From UBA6059 sp964351595 (lineage in GTDB: Bacteria; Bacteroidota; Bacteroidia; Cytophagales; Cyclobacteriaceae), in contig CAYGOT010000006.1 of assembly GCA_964351595.1 (NCBI GenBank), positions 1-64,000 on the forward strand: a stretch of DNA of 64,000 nucleotides. The letters are read 5' to 3'. Below are positions 34,412 to 42,402 of the stretch, piece by piece. Positions within the stretch are counted from its first letter, which is position 1. Each line of letters starts with the position of its first letter. Under the pieces are notes generated by a model. It searched no databases and was not told the DNA's origin. It saw only the letters and a program-made list of their open reading frames with translations. The position numbers were made by a program, and so were the translations under genes.

Positions 34412-36565
34412 TTATAGTTCTAAGATTATACCTGCATTGATGATCCTTCCATCGGTTGGTGCCCAGATCTCTGGAAAATCAGGTTTGAAATGTGTGTCAA
34501 CCTGAAAGTCCTCCAACCTGTGTTGCCGAGTGTCGGTGAAATTCTCGAAATTGATATAAAGGCTTAGTTTATTGATCTTACGCATGACCATAAACCCCAT
34601 CATCCAATAATCATCGGTTTGCGTTCGATCACTTCTGAACTGTGCTCCAGTGTAGTAAGCTTCATAACCAATTCGCCATTTATCTTCTACTTCATACATC
34701 AGCACTGAACCGATATAGTGTTTTGGAGTGAGCGGCTTTTGTTCGTTCAGATTATCGTACTTCAATCGGGTATTGATTAAAGCGTAATTGGCAAATAGCT
34801 TAAAATCACGATAGCCAAGTTTGATGTTGGTTTCTATTCCCTGTGTTGTTACTGGGCCATCTGCATTTTCATAAAAGAATTGTCCAGCAGTGTTCTCTCG
34901 GAATACCAACGCATCATTGAGTCTTGTATAGAAAAAGAGTTGATTGACGGATAATGTCCATTCATCACCAAGTAATGTCTGGTAGTTGATGTCAAGATTA
35001 CCACCAATAGACCGCTCGGCTTCTATACTGGTGCTGATAGGTAAAATGCCTTGATAGGTCAGGTTTTCGGCATCTTCTGCGAAGATAGTTGGGAGCTTGT
35101 AACCCAATCCACCACCGATACGAGTCGACCAAGAATCATTGATTTTCCTAAGAATAGAAAGTCTTGGTAAGGCAAAAAAACCATAGTCCAGATCATAGTC
35201 AAATCTCAGCCCTGTTTCTAGTGCATATTTCTCAGAAAGATCAAACGTGTTTTGGGTGAAGGCTCCAAAAGTCGTGTAGCTATAGTCACGTTCTAGCGAA
35301 TCAAACGGGTTCTCATCAAACGTATCTGTGTACAGGTTCACTCCTGAAATCCAGCTGGATCGAGAGGTGCCAAAGTTATAGGCGACCTCACTAAAAGAAG
35401 ACCATTGCTTACCCATGAATATGAAATCAGGTTCTGTAATCTCACGCTCGAAATAGGTAAGGCTATTTTTGACGCTGATCGACTTGTTTTCATCTATTTG
35501 ATTTTGATAGGTCAATTGGTAAGACAGTCGATCCGATTCATTTTCCTCAGTGAATTGATGGATGCCATTTTCATCATTATTTATCACTTCCATATCACCA
35601 CCTAAACGATTCTCTACTGTACCATTCAATGTCAAGCGTAAGCTTGATTTTTCATTTGGGTAATAGAAGAATGAGGGATTGAGAGTTAGACTCCTGATTC
35701 TCGGAATGTCACTAAAGTCATCATTATTGGGGTCGTATGCTTCCTGTCGATTAGCCGAAGCATAGAATGTGAGTCCAAATTTATTGAATCGCTCAGCATA
35801 GAACCCATTTAGGGTTGTCCCCAAGGCTTGTGTCTGATCTACCATAAGCCTGAGTTTCCTTTCTTCTTGAGGTGTGTATGTAACGAGGTTGATCAAACCT
35901 GCAATGGCTCCACCGCCAAAAAGAGTAGAGTTACTTCCCTTGATCACTTCCACCTGTCGTAAGTCTAGTGGTGGTATCTGCATGATACTTAGCCCGCTAG
36001 AAAACCCACCAAATATGGGAAAGCTATCTTTCAGAATTTGGGTGTACCGACCGTCTAACCCTTGTATTCTGATACTTTGATTGGCCGAACTGGCCGATGT
36101 TTGTTGCATCTGAATACCCGTACTTTCACGCAACACCATAGCAATATTGGAGGATCTCATAACCGCTTTCTCTTCCAATTCTTCTGAGCTTATGGCCTCA
36201 ATTCGAGTTGGGATATCATCAATAGTTCTGCTGCTCCGAGTAGATGTCACAATGACTTCTTCGAGTTCTTCACCTTCCTCTAAGTATATGGCCTGAGTTT
36301 CTGAAAGTGGAAAGTAAAAAGTTCGGGTGGCAGTGGCGTATCCAACATATGAGATTTCGAGTTGGGCCGTATCACTTTCAATATCACTAATCGTAACTAG
36401 ACCATTAACATTCGTAATTGCACCATGTGAATCAGTAAGTTTGAGTGTGGCTCCAATAAGTGGTTCATTAGATTCAGCGTCAAATACCTGTACGGTCAGT
36501 ACATTTTGTGCATTGGTAGTTCCAACAAGTACCAGTAAGAGTAAGGGAAGAAGTAGTTTGTTCAC
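34412..36565 (-). CDS. TonB-dependent receptor, metal operon
   Basis: This 717-residue outer-membrane gated channel has a signal peptide ending near TNAQ and a carboxypeptidase-regulatory-like domain at about residues 22-95. The plug domain covers about 105-225 (IRIQGLDGRYTQILKDSFPIFGG is its central strand, followed by GGGAIAGLINLVT). A 22-strand barrel ends with the terminal NAGIILEL. The position between a Fur-family repressor and a CDF exporter suggests transport of a metal ion or metal chelate. A TGCAA-N5-TTGCA palindrome sits 24 bases before the start codon, so the gene may have its own promoter inside the operon. Confidence 0.92.
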   Translation of the reverse strand: MNKLLLPLLLLVLVGTTNAQNVLTVQVFDAESNEPLIGATLKLTDSHGAITNVNGLVTISDIESDTAQLEISYVGYATATRTFYFPLSETQAIYLEEGEELEEVIVTSTRSSRTIDDIPTRIEAISSEELEEKAVMRSSNIAMVLRESTGIQMQQTSASSANQSIRIQGLDGRYTQILKDSFPIFGGFSSGLSIMQIPPLDLRQVEVIKGSNSTLFGGGAIAGLINLVTYTPQEERKLRLMVDQTQALGTTLNGFYAERFNKFGLTFYASANRQEAYDPNNDDFSDIPRIRSLTLNPSFFYYPNEKSSLRLTLNGTVENRLGGDMEVINNDENGIHQFTEENESDRLSYQLTYQNQIDENKSISVKNSLTYFEREITEPDFIFMGKQWSSFSEVAYNFGTSRSSWISGVNLYTDTFDENPFDSLERDYSYTTFGAFTQNTFDLSEKYALETGLRFDYDLDYGFFALPRLSILRKINDSWSTRIGGGLGYKLPTIFAEDAENLTYQGILPISTSIEAERSIGGNLDINYQTLLGDEWTLSVNQLFFYTRLNDALVFRENTAGQFFYENADGPVTTQGIETNIKLGYRDFKLFANYALINTRLKYDNLNEQKPLTPKHYIGSVLMYEVEDKWRIGYEAYYTGAQFRSDRTQTDDYWMMGFMVMRKINKLSLYINFENFTDTRQHRLEDFQVDTHFKPDFPEIWAPTDGRIINAGIILEL

Positions 36566-36589
36566 ACAGCAATATTACCATCATGGCCG

Positions 36590-36604
36590 TGCAACCTGTT
36601 TGCA
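36590..36604. promoter_or_regulatory. Metal-regulon palindrome, copy 2
   Basis: TGCAACCTGTTTGCA has perfect 5-base arms around 5 bases. It fills the 45-base gap between the Fur-family gene and the TonB receptor gene and lies 24 bases before the receptor start codon. Confidence 0.6.
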
Positions 36605-36610
36605 TTGTTG

Positions 36611-37012
36611 TCAGGAGCAGTTCGCGCATGTACCCTTGTATACCATGCTGGCACTAGCTGCCTTAAATCCGGATGGGATATTTGTTTGAGGGATTTTTGA
36701 CTGGGTGAGGCAATAAGTTTCACCACACCCCACACAATGGAAGTGAATGTGTTGATCTTGTGGTTCGCATTCACAGCCTTCTTCACAGAGAGCATATTTC
36801 ACCGCACCTGTTCCATCGTCAATACTGTGAATCAGCTTTTTGTCTTCAAAGGTTTTGAGAGTTCTATAAAGTGTGGCTTTATCTGCTCGTTCAAACTTCG
36901 CTTCTAAATCACTAAGACTTATTGCTGCTCCTGATTCCACGAGCTTTCTTAATACTAACAACCGCATGGCTGTTGGCTTGATGTCTCTATCTTCTAGTTT
37001 TTGTTCAAGCAC
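36611..37012 (-). CDS. Fur-family transcriptional repressor (possibly Zur-like)
   Basis: This 133-residue ferric-uptake-regulator family protein has an N-terminal winged helix (IKPTAMRLLVLRKLVES, recognition helix region RADKATLYRTLKTFED near 43-58). The C-terminal dimerisation domain has His-rich HIHFHCVGCGETYCL (CxxC pair near residue 93) and a second CxxC (GTCANCS) at the C-terminus. Four such Cys form the structural zinc site of Fur, Zur and PerR. I cannot tell which metal it senses; its neighbours favour zinc-like ions. It lies 3 bases after the GDCCVxC gene. The palindrome 6 bases past its stop is a good candidate for its own operator. Confidence 0.85.
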   Translation of the reverse strand: MLEQKLEDRDIKPTAMRLLVLRKLVESGAAISLSDLEAKFERADKATLYRTLKTFEDKKLIHSIDDGTGAVKYALCEEGCECEPQDQHIHFHCVGCGETYCLTQSKIPQTNIPSGFKAASASMVYKGTCANCS

Positions 37013-37015
37013 CTT

Positions 37016-37228
37016 CTAACAGCTACACGTTCCATTTTGTACCGGTGGACACTTCTTAGTGCCATAACTGCAATACACACAGCAATCACCAGGTTTGGGT
37101 TTCAGCACCTGATGGCAATTTTCACATTCATAGAAGTACTGGCAAGCATCTGTGGGCATAGTTTCTTCCTTCTGATGTCCACAGTTAGGACAAGTGATCG
37201 TTGATTCTAATGTTATCTCTTCTTCCAT
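37016..37228 (-). CDS. GDCCVxC domain-containing small protein
   Basis: This is a 70-residue, Cys-rich cytoplasmic protein. I take the ATG at 37228, which follows the merTP stop by one base; a longer start would overlap that gene. It has CPNC near residue 12, CENC near 35, the family motif GDCCVYC near 47 and a final CSC. The family is typically found beside mercuric transport genes; in some members one Cys is replaced by selenocysteine. Metal binding is likely, but the biochemical role is not known. Confidence 0.85.
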   Translation of the reverse strand: MEEEITLESTITCPNCGHQKEETMPTDACQYFYECENCHQVLKPKPGDCCVYCSYGTKKCPPVQNGTCSC

Positions 37229-37229
37229 C

Positions 37230-37844
37230 CTATTGATCTTTTGGCTTCTCAATTACTGTGTATCCCGTTTTGTTAATCGCTTCTATGATTGTTTTTTCTT
37301 CGAGCTTTGATGGTAAATACTCTATGGTGGCAGAACCTTCCGCATAGATGGCATCCACAGACTTCACACCCTGAAGCACTCCAACCTCATGTTCGATTGA
37401 AGCTTCGCAACCTGCACAGGTCATTCCCTTTACATCCAGAACGATCTTATTTGTTTTGATGGAATCTTGTTCAATCAAGGCTGCATGTGTCTGGCTTCCA
37501 CCATTAGAATAGAAAATATGGGCATAGCTGGGAAACGAAAGCATTAAAGCTGCAAAGACTGTAATGATTCCTAAGAATCTTTTTGATTGCCAGAAAGATG
37601 GTTGCTCATCCGTTTCACATTCGCAAGCTATTTCCTCTGTGGTTTTGGGTCTAAGTTTCTGATACCATGAAAATCCGAGTACTAATACTGTGATACCCAC
37701 AAAAAAAGGGCGAGCGGGATCCAGCCATGAAAAAGCAGTAGCTATCCCGCTTACACCTGCCATCAACGCAAGCACAGGAGTAATACAACAAATGGAGCTT
37801 AGCATAGCGGACAAAATACCGCTGGTCAAAAGGGAGTTTCTCAT
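37230..37844 (-). CDS. merTP: Mercuric transport protein MerTP (MerT-MerP fusion)
   Basis: This 204-residue inner-membrane protein joins two functions. The N-terminal MerT part has three transmembrane helices and the vicinal Cys pair SICCITP near residue 18. The C-terminal MerP-like heavy-metal-associated domain covers about residues 135-200 (metal motif GMTCAGCEASIEHEV). The MerT part also has CEC in its cytoplasmic loop near 73. Such fusions import Hg(II) for reduction by MerA, but no merA is visible in this window. Either the reductase lies elsewhere or the system carries another soft metal. It starts 42 bases after the Cys-rich peptide gene and belongs to the arsR-led operon. Confidence 0.88.
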   Translation of the reverse strand: MRNSLLTSGILSAMLSSICCITPVLALMAGVSGIATAFSWLDPARPFFVGITVLVLGFSWYQKLRPKTTEEIACECETDEQPSFWQSKRFLGIITVFAALMLSFPSYAHIFYSNGGSQTHAALIEQDSIKTNKIVLDVKGMTCAGCEASIEHEVGVLQGVKSVDAIYAEGSATIEYLPSKLEEKTIIEAINKTGYTVIEKPKDQ

Positions 37845-37886
37845 AGTTCTTCCATCTAAAAAAGGAAGGGCTTTACGCCCTCCTTG

Positions 37887-38090
37887 TTACTTTCTCTTAC
37901 AGCAAGCGGGTACTTCAGCCAATTTTATATCATAGGGACAGTCCGGAGTTCCTGCCAAAGGGCAGTTAATTTTTGGACATTCCGGGGTGCCTTCTAAAGG
38001 GCAAGCTTTGGGAGTGGTGTTGATTCCGTAAGCAAGACTGCCGATTGCGAGAATACCTGCGGCAGTGAAAATCATAAGTTTATTTTTCAT
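37887..38090 (-). CDS. Small secreted Cys-rich peptide with CPLxGTPxCP repeats
   Basis: This 67-residue protein starts at the ATG at 38090. The N-terminus is a signal peptide or membrane anchor (KLMIFTAAGILAIGSLAYG). The mature part of about 43 residues holds two copies of a short unit, CPLEGTPECPK and CPLAGTPDCPY, and ends with a CC pair. Spaced Cys-Pro units suggest a periplasmic soft-metal binder handing metal to or keeping it from the MerT system, but this is inference. It is cotranscribed with merTP and the two upstream regulators. Confidence 0.75.
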   Translation of the reverse strand: MKNKLMIFTAAGILAIGSLAYGINTTPKACPLEGTPECPKINCPLAGTPDCPYDIKLAEVPACCKRK

Positions 38091-38124
38091 ATCATTCAAT
38101 TTTAATGAAACACTTCGCCAAAGA

Positions 38125-38517
38125 TCAGTCGCGACGGGAGGGGGTATCCAAACTTTTTCGCGATAAAAATTTCTTCAATTCTTCTTCCACCATACGAGCC
38201 TCCTTTAGCTTTTCTGGGACTTCTTCTAATTTATACTCTGGAAACAGGTTTCTCAATCGTTCAATCGTTTCTTCATTGCCACAGTTTCCAGGGCAACTTT
38301 GATATGTAGAGGAGATTTTTTCTGCCAAGGCTTTTCTGTAGGTGTCATCTAACAACTCAAAAGTGGTCTTGGTCAATGTGGATTGAACAGCTTTTAACTG
38401 TAAAAGGATATTTTCAACCTGGTCCTCATCGTCAAGCTTGTTGAGGATGTATCCCAACTGCCCTGTGGCTGTTTTTAAGGAAACCTTTATGCCTTCTGTT
38501 AGATCACGGGGTATCAT
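38125..38517 (-). CDS. CsoR/RcnR-like metal-sensing repressor (probable)
   Basis: This is a 130-residue helical protein. Its first 70 residues resemble the CsoR/FrmR family of small four-helix repressors: IKVSLKTATGQLGYILNKLDDEDQVENILLQLKAVQSTLTK, followed by ELLDD. It has an unusual C-terminal extension with CPGNCGNEE near residue 75. The usual metal ligand pattern of CsoR (Cys-His-Cys) is not obvious in the helices, so the CPGNC pair may provide ligands instead. It overlaps arsR by 4 bases (ATGA). If it is a repressor, the operon would carry three metal-type regulators. The family call is moderate. Confidence 0.6.
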   Translation of the reverse strand: MIPRDLTEGIKVSLKTATGQLGYILNKLDDEDQVENILLQLKAVQSTLTKTTFELLDDTYRKALAEKISSTYQSCPGNCGNEETIERLRNLFPEYKLEEVPEKLKEARMVEEELKKFLSRKSLDTPSRRD

Positions 38518-38885
38518 ATCATCAGATGTTTTTCTTTTTGAATCAATAACTCTATTAACGTATTTAACATTGTCATTTTATTCTCAGGTATGGAATAAAA
38601 AACTGTTTGACCGACTTTCTTAGATTGAACAAGTCCTCCATCCTTCAGTTTTCTTAAATGCTGAGAAACACCCCCTACAGATATATCCAGGATATCGCTC
38701 AGATCGCACGGACACATTTTGCCTTCTTTATGAAGAAGAAAAAGAATTTTTAATCTGGCAGCATTCCCTGAAAGATTAAATATCTGGGTCGCCTGGTGTA
38801 GCTGCTCATCGAGCTGGTTTAGGGATTCCTTGCATTCCTTAATTTGGACGGGATCCGCCAATACTCTAATACAGGCCTTGCTCAT
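38514..38885 (-). CDS. ArsR/SmtB family metalloregulator
   Basis: This 123-residue winged-helix repressor is the first gene of the metal operon. The HTH is at about residues 55-85 (DLSDILDISVGGVSQHLRKLKDGGL). The Cys-bearing start of the sensing helix, KMCPCDLSDIL (Cys57, Cys59), and Cys5 near the N-terminus fit metal sites of the ArsR/CadC type, in which soft metal binding releases DNA. A perfect inverted repeat at 38934-38955, about 50 bases before the start codon, is the likely operator. The inducing metal cannot be told from sequence alone. Confidence 0.9.
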   Translation of the reverse strand: MSKACIRVLADPVQIKECKESLNQLDEQLHQATQIFNLSGNAARLKILFLLHKEGKMCPCDLSDILDISVGGVSQHLRKLKDGGLVQSKKVGQTVFYSIPENKMTMLNTLIELLIQKEKHLMI

Positions 38886-38933
38886 CTTTTTATGTCTTGG
38901 GGATTACTAAAATGTAAAAATACAAGATAAACA

Positions 38934-38955
38934 TTAGTATTTAAGCAAATACTAA
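38934..38955. promoter_or_regulatory. Operator-like inverted repeat of the arsR metal operon
   Basis: TTAGTATTT and AAATACTAA are perfect 9-base arms separated by 4 bases. On the minus strand the right arm includes TATTTG, which could serve as the -33 region, and a near -7 sequence (TATCTTG) follows about 20 bases later. A repressor bound here would cover the promoter. This fits ArsR autoregulation. Confidence 0.65.
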
Positions 38956-39200
38956 ATAAGGCTCGGCCATTGCCTGTATATGGAATACCTATAGAGGAGG
39001 GTAATTATTTTACTACAAGGCATAGGCTTTGGTATTCAACGATAGTGTCACGGAGAGTCTGGACGACCCTTTCCAGGAGCAGCAGTTTATTGGCAAGGTG
39101 ACGTTTCTCAAACAGTTTTAGAAAAGTGGGACCGGATAATGAGATAGGTAGGGCATCCAAGAAACCAACGAAGGGATATCCCTGTTCGTCATATATTCTT

Positions 39201-39215
39201 TGCAACGCAGTTGCA
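39201..39215. promoter_or_regulatory. Metal-regulon palindrome, copy 3
   Basis: TGCAACGCAGTTGCA has perfect TGCAA/TTGCA arms; the centre CGCAG extends the symmetry by one base each side (TGCAAC/GTTGCA). It ends 23 bases before the start codon of the TonB receptor gene at 39239, the same placement as in copies 2 and 4. Confidence 0.6.
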
Positions 39216-39238
39216 TTTCGCCTAATCTTGCGTTCTTG

Positions 39239-41650
39239 ATGAAAGCCCTACTTCGAACGGTCAATTTTTTATTCCTCTCACTCCTGGCTTCTAACCTTTG
39301 GGCACAAGGCGACTGTACCTATAGTCTTCAGGGTCAGATATTTGATGCGGTGACCAAGGAGCCGATTCCTTTTGCTTCGGTGAGAATCCTGGACACTACT
39401 AAAGGCGTGATCAGCGAGGAGTCGGGAGAATTCTTAATTTCCGGGATTTGCAGTGAGGACTTTGTGCTTGAAATAACTCATCTCGGATATAAAAAAACCA
39501 CGCATCACCACGACCCCTCCCATGAAGACCCGATTATCTATCTCGCGGCAGATGAGCAGATGTTGGAAAGTATTGTGGTAGAGGCAGAAGGAATAGCCGG
39601 TCAGCTAGAGACCATAACAGCCAACAGCCTGTCTCAGCAAGAGCTCAGAACACGACAGTCAGAGTCACTGGGAGATGTGCTAGGCCAAATCTCTGGAGTG
39701 AATACCATCCGCACAGGTCAGAATGTAGTGAAGCCGGTGATCCACGGTCTTCATAGCAACCGCATACTGATCATCAACAACGGCTTGCGCCACGAGTTTC
39801 AAAATTGGGGTACCGATCACGCCCCTGAAATCGACCCCTCCCTCGTCGATAAGATCCAGGTGATCAAAGGTGCCGCGGCTGTGCCCTATGGGCCCGACGC
39901 ACTCGGAGGGGTAGTCCTGATAGATCAGGAAGAAATAGAGCTTTCAAGCCACTTGCACGGCGAGGCAAGGTTGACGGGCAAATCCAATGGGCGCTCAGGT
40001 GAAGGTACGATGTATCTACAAAAAGGCTTTAAGCATTTTGGGGTGATGGGCCGGGGCTCCTGGCTCAAGCAAGGCGACCTTCACGCGCCTAACTACCAAC
40101 TTACCAACACCGGTAAAAATGAAACGAGTTACGCGGCGGGACTGAGGGTGCATCCCGTGCACTTTTTGGACATATCTGCCTATTATTCTCATTTTGATCA
40201 GGAATTGGGCGTATTGCGTGGTGGGGTAAATGGTAACCTCGATGACCTGCTGATCGCTTTGGAAAGCCCTGTACCTAATGAGACAAAACCCTTCAGCTAT
40301 GACATCAATACTCCCAAGCAGGAAATCACGCACGATCTATTCAAGGCAGTGGCGACTTATACGGATAACCGTCAGTCTTTATCTGTGAGGTATGGACGGC
40401 AGTTCAATCACCGCAAGGAATTTGACGTACGCAGAGGCAATGATCTGGAGACACCCAATATCAACCTCGAGCTGCTGACCAACACACTTGATGTAGATTG
40501 GGCGCACCCCATGATTGGGCCGCTCCAGGGAAAGGTAGGCTTTCAGTGGCTGCAGCAGGATAATGAGAATATTCCGGGTACGAATACCATACCGTTTGTG
40601 CCAAATTTCGACACCAGGCGATTGGGATACTACCTGATAGAATCTCTGGAGCAGGGTGATAATACCTATGAGTTGGGTGTAAGGTTCGACACTCAGCATA
40701 GCTCCATTGCCGGTAGGGACCGACAAAATGACGTCTATCGTGATGAGCTGGATTTTGAGAATTTCACCGCGAGCATTGGGTGGATCAAACGGCTTAACCA
40801 CAAATCGAATTGGAGAATCAACTTCGGCACGGCATGGCGCCCGCCTAATATTGCCGAGCTGTATCGCTTTGGCCGACACTTGACCTTCATAGAATATGGG
40901 CTTTGGCGCTACCAGTTTACCGAAACAGGACAAATCACCACCCGCGACGTACTTACACAGGACGATAAGCCAATCACTCCCGAGAAGGGATACAAATGGA
41001 TTAGCTCATATAACTATAGTCACAACAACCTACAGCTCGAAGTGACCGGGTTTGTGAATTACATTGAGAATTTCATTTATACCCGGCCTGCCGGCATTAC
41101 CACTACGGTACGCGGCACTTCACCCTACTTTATTTACGACCAGGCTGACGCACTATTATGGGGGGTGGATTTGAGTGGTCAATTGGTACACAACGAGCGG
41201 TTTAATTCAGTCTTTAGAGGGAGTTATCTTTGGTCGCGTCAGGTCAACCCCAAGGACTACTTCGCAGGACAGCCACCGGCCAATGTCAGCTACGCATTGA
41301 GCTATGTCCCGTCCATACCTATTTTCAGCACGTCAGAGATCAGTGTTGAGTTGGACTATACATTTGAGCAGTTTCAAGCGCCAAGAGTGCTTACCGTGCA
41401 GGAGATACTTGATGCAGGCCGCAATGGAGATGACTTATTTATCAACCAACCGGATTTTGATATTCTGCCCCCACCACCCGGCTATCTGCTGACCAACCTG
41501 AACTGGCGCTCAAGTATCAAACAATTCGAACTGCAACTTAGGCTGACCAACCTTTTCAACGTAAGCTACCGCAACTACACTGATCGCCTCCGCTATTTTG
41601 CGGACGACCTGGGTCGCAACTTCACCCTCAGCCTTTCCTATCAACTTTGA
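39239..41650 (+). CDS. TonB-dependent receptor, possibly zinc-type
   Basis: This is an 803-residue outer-membrane receptor. I take the ATG at 39239, which gives a good signal peptide ending in LWAQ. A carboxypeptidase-like domain is at about residues 22-105, including a His-rich TTHHHDPSHED stretch. The plug follows (PVIHGLHSNRILIINNGLR, then DHAPEIDPSLVDKIQVIKG and GPDALGGVVLID), then the barrel to the terminal Tyr-Gln-Leu. The HGL...DHAPEIDP plug resembles ZnuD-like zinc receptors, and the His-rich loop agrees with that. It faces the arsR operon and precedes the lipoprotein gene by 113 bases, which hold another copy of the palindrome. Confidence 0.9.
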   Translation: MKALLRTVNFLFLSLLASNLWAQGDCTYSLQGQIFDAVTKEPIPFASVRILDTTKGVISEESGEFLISGICSEDFVLEITHLGYKKTTHHHDPSHEDPIIYLAADEQMLESIVVEAEGIAGQLETITANSLSQQELRTRQSESLGDVLGQISGVNTIRTGQNVVKPVIHGLHSNRILIINNGLRHEFQNWGTDHAPEIDPSLVDKIQVIKGAAAVPYGPDALGGVVLIDQEEIELSSHLHGEARLTGKSNGRSGEGTMYLQKGFKHFGVMGRGSWLKQGDLHAPNYQLTNTGKNETSYAAGLRVHPVHFLDISAYYSHFDQELGVLRGGVNGNLDDLLIALESPVPNETKPFSYDINTPKQEITHDLFKAVATYTDNRQSLSVRYGRQFNHRKEFDVRRGNDLETPNINLELLTNTLDVDWAHPMIGPLQGKVGFQWLQQDNENIPGTNTIPFVPNFDTRRLGYYLIESLEQGDNTYELGVRFDTQHSSIAGRDRQNDVYRDELDFENFTASIGWIKRLNHKSNWRINFGTAWRPPNIAELYRFGRHLTFIEYGLWRYQFTETGQITTRDVLTQDDKPITPEKGYKWISSYNYSHNNLQLEVTGFVNYIENFIYTRPAGITTTVRGTSPYFIYDQADALLWGVDLSGQLVHNERFNSVFRGSYLWSRQVNPKDYFAGQPPANVSYALSYVPSIPIFSTSEISVELDYTFEQFQAPRVLTVQEILDAGRNGDDLFINQPDFDILPPPPGYLLTNLNWRSSIKQFELQLRLTNLFNVSYRNYTDRLRYFADDLGRNFTLSLSYQL

Positions 41651-41730
41651 ATGGCAGGAAATCTAAGCCTTGGCCGCTTGTATAAATAGACCATTTTTGA
41701 GGAGTATTGAATTGTGTTTTTGCTCTTTTT

Positions 41731-41745
41731 GCAATAATGTTGCAA
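41731..41745. promoter_or_regulatory. Metal-regulon palindrome, copy 4
   Basis: TGCAATAATGTTGCA has perfect arms that extend on both sides with T4 and A4, to 9-base arms at 41727-41749. It ends 18 bases before the start codon of the lipoprotein gene. Confidence 0.62.
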
Positions 41746-41763
41746 AAACAAACCTTAGGAACA

Positions 41764-42366
41764 ATGAAATACTTACAGAGTCTACTTGCACTAACGATCA
41801 TTTTTGGCGTCATCAGTTGCGGCGATGATGATGAACCGTCAGCGCCAGCTGAAGAAAATGCAGAAGAGGTAATCACTGATGTAATGTTGACCTTTACGCC
41901 ACAAGGTGGAGGTGCCACGGTCACGGCGAGGGCGCAGGACCCGGATGGTGATGGGCCCCAAGATCTACAGGTTCTCGGGGACATCACCCTGCAATCTGCT
42001 TCCAATTATGAGTTGACACTCTCCCTTACTAATGAGGAGAACCCTATAGATATAGAAGATATTACCGCTGAGATTAGAGACGAAGCGGAAGAGCATATGT
42101 TCTTTTTTAGCTGGACTGATGGCTTGTTCAGTGATCCTACCGGAAATGGAAACGTTGATAATCGATCAGATGCAGTCAACTATGACGATGTGGACGGAGA
42201 TGGATTGCCTTTGGGCTTAACCACTTCATGGTCTACTGGCCCATCAGCGTCAGGCAGTTTTAGGGTAATACTTAAGCATCAGCCTGATGGTATCAAGACC
42301 GCTACATCAGGCATCTCCGATGGAGATACAGACATTGATATCTCCTGGCAAATAGTCTTGCGCTGA
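41764..42366 (+). CDS. Small lipoprotein associated with metal-type TonB receptors
   Basis: This 200-residue lipoprotein starts at the ATG at 41764, with lipobox VISC (Cys19) followed by an acidic GDDDE stretch. The mature domain starts with ITDVMLTFTPQGGGATVTA, and DPDGDGP and DVDGDG segments look like calcium- or metal-coordinating loops. I recognise this family as one commonly encoded after ZnuD-like TonB receptors in Bacteroidota; its function is not established to my knowledge. The palindrome 18 bases upstream suggests it is co-regulated with the receptor before it. A terminator follows. Confidence 0.78.
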   Translation: MKYLQSLLALTIIFGVISCGDDDEPSAPAEENAEEVITDVMLTFTPQGGGATVTARAQDPDGDGPQDLQVLGDITLQSASNYELTLSLTNEENPIDIEDITAEIRDEAEEHMFFFSWTDGLFSDPTGNGNVDNRSDAVNYDDVDGDGLPLGLTTSWSTGPSASGSFRVILKHQPDGIKTATSGISDGDTDIDISWQIVLR

Positions 42367-42402
42367 TAGCTACCCGATCCTGTTGCCTAAAATATATTAT
42401 GT

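Larger units (their letters stand above)
38886..39238. other. Divergent regulatory gap between arsR operon and TonB receptor
   Basis: This 353-base gap holds the arsR operator-like repeat (38934-38955) on the left and a TGCAA-N5-TTGCA box (39201-39215) on the right. Between them lies a minus-strand open frame of 66 codons (39005-39205) that could only start with TTG and overlaps the box; I do not call it a gene. Otherwise I see nothing recognisable in 38961-39200. Confidence 0.6.

Noticed and set aside
39005..39205. Minus-strand open frame of 66 codons in the arsR-TonB gap
   Set aside because: It can start only with TTG inside the metal palindrome, has no recognisable motif and no coupled neighbour. 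I treat it as non-coding, though a gene remnant cannot be excluded.
40379..40933. Minus-strand 184-codon frame inside the TonB receptor gene
   Set aside because: It is fully inside a receptor with clear plug and barrel features and lacks any known domain.
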